From the NCBI GenBank assembly GCA_031372765.1, contig JANMLW010000224.1, positions 1 through 6,827 of the forward strand: a stretch of 6,827 nucleotides of DNA, read 5' to 3'. Below are positions 6,124-6,827 of this stretch, in pieces. This DNA is from JADCCX01 sp031372765 (GTDB lineage Bacteria > Pseudomonadota > Alphaproteobacteria > Rhizobiales > Beijerinckiaceae). Below the pieces are notes generated by a model. The model was not told where the DNA came from and made no database searches. It saw only the letters and a program-made list of their open reading frames with translations. The first letter of the stretch is position 1. The number at the start of each line of letters is the position of its first letter. The translations under genes and the position numbers were made by a program.

Positions 6124-6755
6124 ATGATCGAGATCAAAAATATCAGCAAGTTCTACGGTCCGGTTCAGGTGCTGAATGACTGCTCGACATCCGTTGAGAA
6201 GGGCGAAGTGATCGTCATATGCGGACCATCGGGCTCCGGCAAATCGACACTGATCAAGACCGTCAATAGGCTTGAACCTTTCCAGTCTGGCGACATCGTG
6301 CTGGATGGCGTGAGCCTTTCAGACCCAGCAACAAACCTGCCTAAACTGCGCACCCGCGCCGAGGCCGAAGCGAAGGGACGCCAGCTTATCGCTCGCGTCG
6401 GCCTGAGCGACCACATCAACAAATTTCCCAGTCAATTGTCCGGTGGCCAGCAGCAACGGGTCGCCATTGCGCGGGCGCTCTCATGGACCCGATCGTTATG
6501 CTCTTCGACGAGCCAACCTCGGCGCTGGACCCAGAGATGGTCAACGAGGTGCTGGACGTCATGGTGGAGCTTGCCCACGACGGAATGACCATGATGGTCG
6601 TGACCCATGAAATGGGCTTTGCCCGCAAGGTCGCAGATCGCGTCATCTTCATGGACAAGGGTGAGATCGTCGAGGATGCAACCAAGAATGATTTCTTTGG
6701 CAAACCCCGCAGTGAACGCGCCCAGCAGTTCCTCTCCAAGATCCTGCAGCACTGA
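6124..6755 (+). pseudogene. gltL: Broken GltL-like amino acid ABC transporter ATPase (internal deletion plus frameshift)
   Basis: The first frame (6124 to about 6482) encodes MIEIKNISKFYGPVQVL, Walker A GPSGSGKST at residues 34-42, and the signature LSGGQQQRVAIARALS at 105-120. The continuation lies in the -1 frame from 6483: MDPIVMLFDEPTSALDPE (Walker B and D-loop), VVTHEMGFA (H-loop), and the family C-terminus ending at TGA 6753-6755. One base is missing between CTCTC and ATGG near 6480-6485; without repair the protein ends at 6588 in unrelated sequence. The repaired product would be 210 residues, against about 241-244 usual. The shortfall maps to LPKLR|TRAEAE (junction near 6351), where the Q-loop segment (GMVFQHFELFPHL type) should be. 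Even with the frame restored the ATPase would lack its Q-loop. With the truncated permease upstream this is a decaying gltJKL locus. Confidence 0.88.
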
Positions 6756-6764
6756 GTTTTATCT

Positions 6765-6790
6765 GGTTGGGCCGGGCACAGTTTCCAACC
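6765..6790. terminator. Inverted repeat downstream of the ATPase remnant, possible terminator
   Basis: GGTTGG (6765-6770) pairs with CCAACC (6785-6790) around a 14-nt loop, 9 nt after the ATPase stop. There is no T tract after it, so an intrinsic terminator is not well supported. Confidence 0.2.
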
Positions 6791-6803
6791 CCATTCCATG
6801 GCC

Positions 6804-6827
6804 GGGCGCGCCCCTGCCATCCAGGGG
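6804..6827. repeat. GC-rich palindromes at the window edge
   Basis: GGGCGCGCCC (6804-6813) is a self-complementary 10-mer, and CCCCTG (6811-6816) pairs with CAGGGG (6822-6827) across 5 nt. They could belong to a terminator or an intergenic repeat that continues past the window. No coding sequence is recognisable from 6756 to the end. Confidence 0.25.

Noticed and set aside
6470..6500. Programmed -1 frameshifting in the ATPase gene.
   Set aside because: No X-XXY-YYZ slippery sequence or downstream pseudoknot is apparent, and the additional Q-loop deletion points to a dead gene.
1..6827. CRISPR arrays, tRNA or rRNA genes, insertion sequences, toxin-antitoxin or phage-defence genes.
   Set aside because: No regularly spaced repeats, tRNA-like cloverleaf, transposase motif or terminal inverted repeats with target duplications were found on either strand by eye.

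Overview
The window looks like a chromosomal stretch of an alphaproteobacterium, probably Hyphomicrobiales of the Ochrobactrum/Brucella/Agrobacterium type. This rests on moderate-to-high GC, the sequence flavour of the glutamate/aspartate-type ABC transporter remnants, and the LysR and aldo/keto reductase relatives. The genus-level guess is inference from family resemblance only.

Left part (1-3315, + strand): the end of a molybdenum aldehyde oxidoreductase operon of the PaoABC (YagTSR) kind. The last 26 codons of the 2Fe-2S subunit overlap the FAD/4Fe-4S subunit (68-1096), which overlaps the molybdopterin subunit (1093-3315) by ATGA. Electrons would pass from aldehyde at the molybdenum centre through the iron-sulfur clusters to FAD. 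No paoD/XdhC-type maturation gene follows.

Middle part (3376-5706): a two-gene minus-strand unit, an aldo/keto reductase (4718 to 3726) followed by a four-helix small membrane protein (3693 to 3376), diverges from a LysR-type regulator (4819-5706) across a 100-bp shared promoter region. The layout suggests that the regulator controls the reductase. The reductase has alanine where the catalytic-tetrad histidine is expected, and its leader can pair with its own Shine-Dalgarno sequence.

Right part (5707-6827): a decayed polar amino acid ABC transporter locus. Only the last ~73 codons of a GltK-like permease remain. The following GltL-like ATPase carries two independent lesions: an in-frame loss of about 33 residues covering the Q-loop, and a one-base frameshift just before Walker B. 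A perfect 19-bp palindrome abuts the permease break, and several smaller inverted repeats lie in the 180 bp before it.

I did not find a convincing new multi-gene system. The most informative features are the decaying transporter, the palindrome at its broken edge, and the unusual reductase with its divergent regulator.
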